Shown here: one piece after another, positions 6,852-7,046 of the stretch | How positions within the stretch are numbered: the stretch's first letter is position 1 | Layout: each line of letters begins with the position of its first letter | Assembly (NCBI GenBank): GCA_003164075.1 | Contig: PLRZ01000420.1 | Location: 1 to 7,046 of the forward strand | Length of the DNA stretch: 7,046 nt | Direction of reading: 5' to 3' | Origin: Bryobacterales bacterium | GTDB taxonomy: Bacteria > Acidobacteriota > Terriglobia > Bryobacterales > Bryobacteraceae | Position numbers and translations under genes: made by a program | The notes under the pieces: generated by a model | Told to the model about the DNA's origin: nothing | The model's database searches: none | Seen by the model: the letters and a program-made list of their open reading frames with translations, nothing else

Positions 6852-7046
6852 TCCGTATCGAGCTATCCATAGCCGCGTGCCTGCTGGGCGCGTACGCCCT
6901 GTTTCTGACAGGCATGTTCGCGGTGCTGTGGATGCGGGCTTCGGGGCGCCGCCAGCGGGCGGTCAACACGCGCACCCAGACGCCGCAAATTCGCGACGCC
7001 CTGGTGGATTACCTCTCGGGAAGCAACGACCAGACACGCATCCGCG
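6848..7046 (+). CDS. Membrane-anchored protein of unknown function (N-terminal 66 codons, runs off the window)
   Basis: A frame opens at ATG 6848, overlapping the TGA of the multi-receiver gene as ATGA, and stays open to the window end. The start MIRIELSIAACLL leads into a single hydrophobic helix (about residues 4-28), then a basic stretch (RASGRRQR) and a polar segment containing PQIRDALVDYLSG and ending NDQTRIR. The positive residues right after the helix suggest a cytoplasmic C-terminal part. I do not recognise a family from this fragment. The helical tail would fit the start of a HEAT-repeat protein, which I recall following receiver genes in similar clusters, but this is weak. Tight coupling to the regulator suggests it is a functional partner, possibly the output or target of the phosphorelay. 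Confidence 0.75.
   Translation, partial: MIRIELSIAACLLGAYALFLTGMFAVLWMRASGRRQRAVNTRTQTPQIRDALVDYLSGSNDQTRIR

Noticed and set aside
1..7046. tRNA, rRNA, CRISPR array or riboswitch
   Set aside because: No cloverleaf, regularly spaced repeats or known aptamer pattern was seen on either strand.

Overview
The window comes from a GC-rich bacterium. The gene style suggests Acidobacteriota of the Solibacter/Bryobacterales kind: a PEGA-domain Ser/Thr kinase, a CHASE3 sensor kinase, little Shine-Dalgarno signal, and a dispersed palindromic repeat of a type I recall from such genomes. That placement is an impression from sequence style, not a database result.

Layout, left to right. Positions 1-901 (minus strand) hold the N-terminal 300 codons of uvrB, the nucleotide-excision-repair helicase subunit, cut by the window edge. 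Positions 902-1400 contain no intact gene. Within them lie a structured leader before uvrB, a stop-terminated remnant of a c-type cytochrome C-terminus (minus strand, 1091-1207, with a CTACH haem motif), and a 153-bp palindromic MITE/REP-like element (1208-1360) with perfect 17-bp terminal inverted repeats that abuts and truncates the remnant. Positions 1401-3149 (minus) encode a complete membrane-anchored Ser/Thr protein kinase with two C-terminal PEGA domains.

A 144-bp divergent intergenic region (3150-3293) separates this from a plus-strand signalling cluster. The cluster has a CHASE3-HAMP-PAS hybrid-less sensor histidine kinase (3294-5279), a 503-residue multi-receiver protein (5340-6851), and the start of a small membrane-anchored protein (6848 to the window end) that overlaps the previous stop by ATGA.

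The plus-strand genes look like one phosphorelay. The sensor autophosphorylates on His437 and can pass phosphate to receiver Asp54 and/or Asp436 of the next protein, which also carries an HPt-like segment (His186) and what appears to be a degenerate third receiver. No DNA-binding or enzymatic output domain is present, so output is probably by protein-protein contact, perhaps with the co-translated downstream membrane protein. The most unusual items are the repeat element with its interrupted cytochrome relic, and the REC-HPt-pseudoREC-REC architecture.
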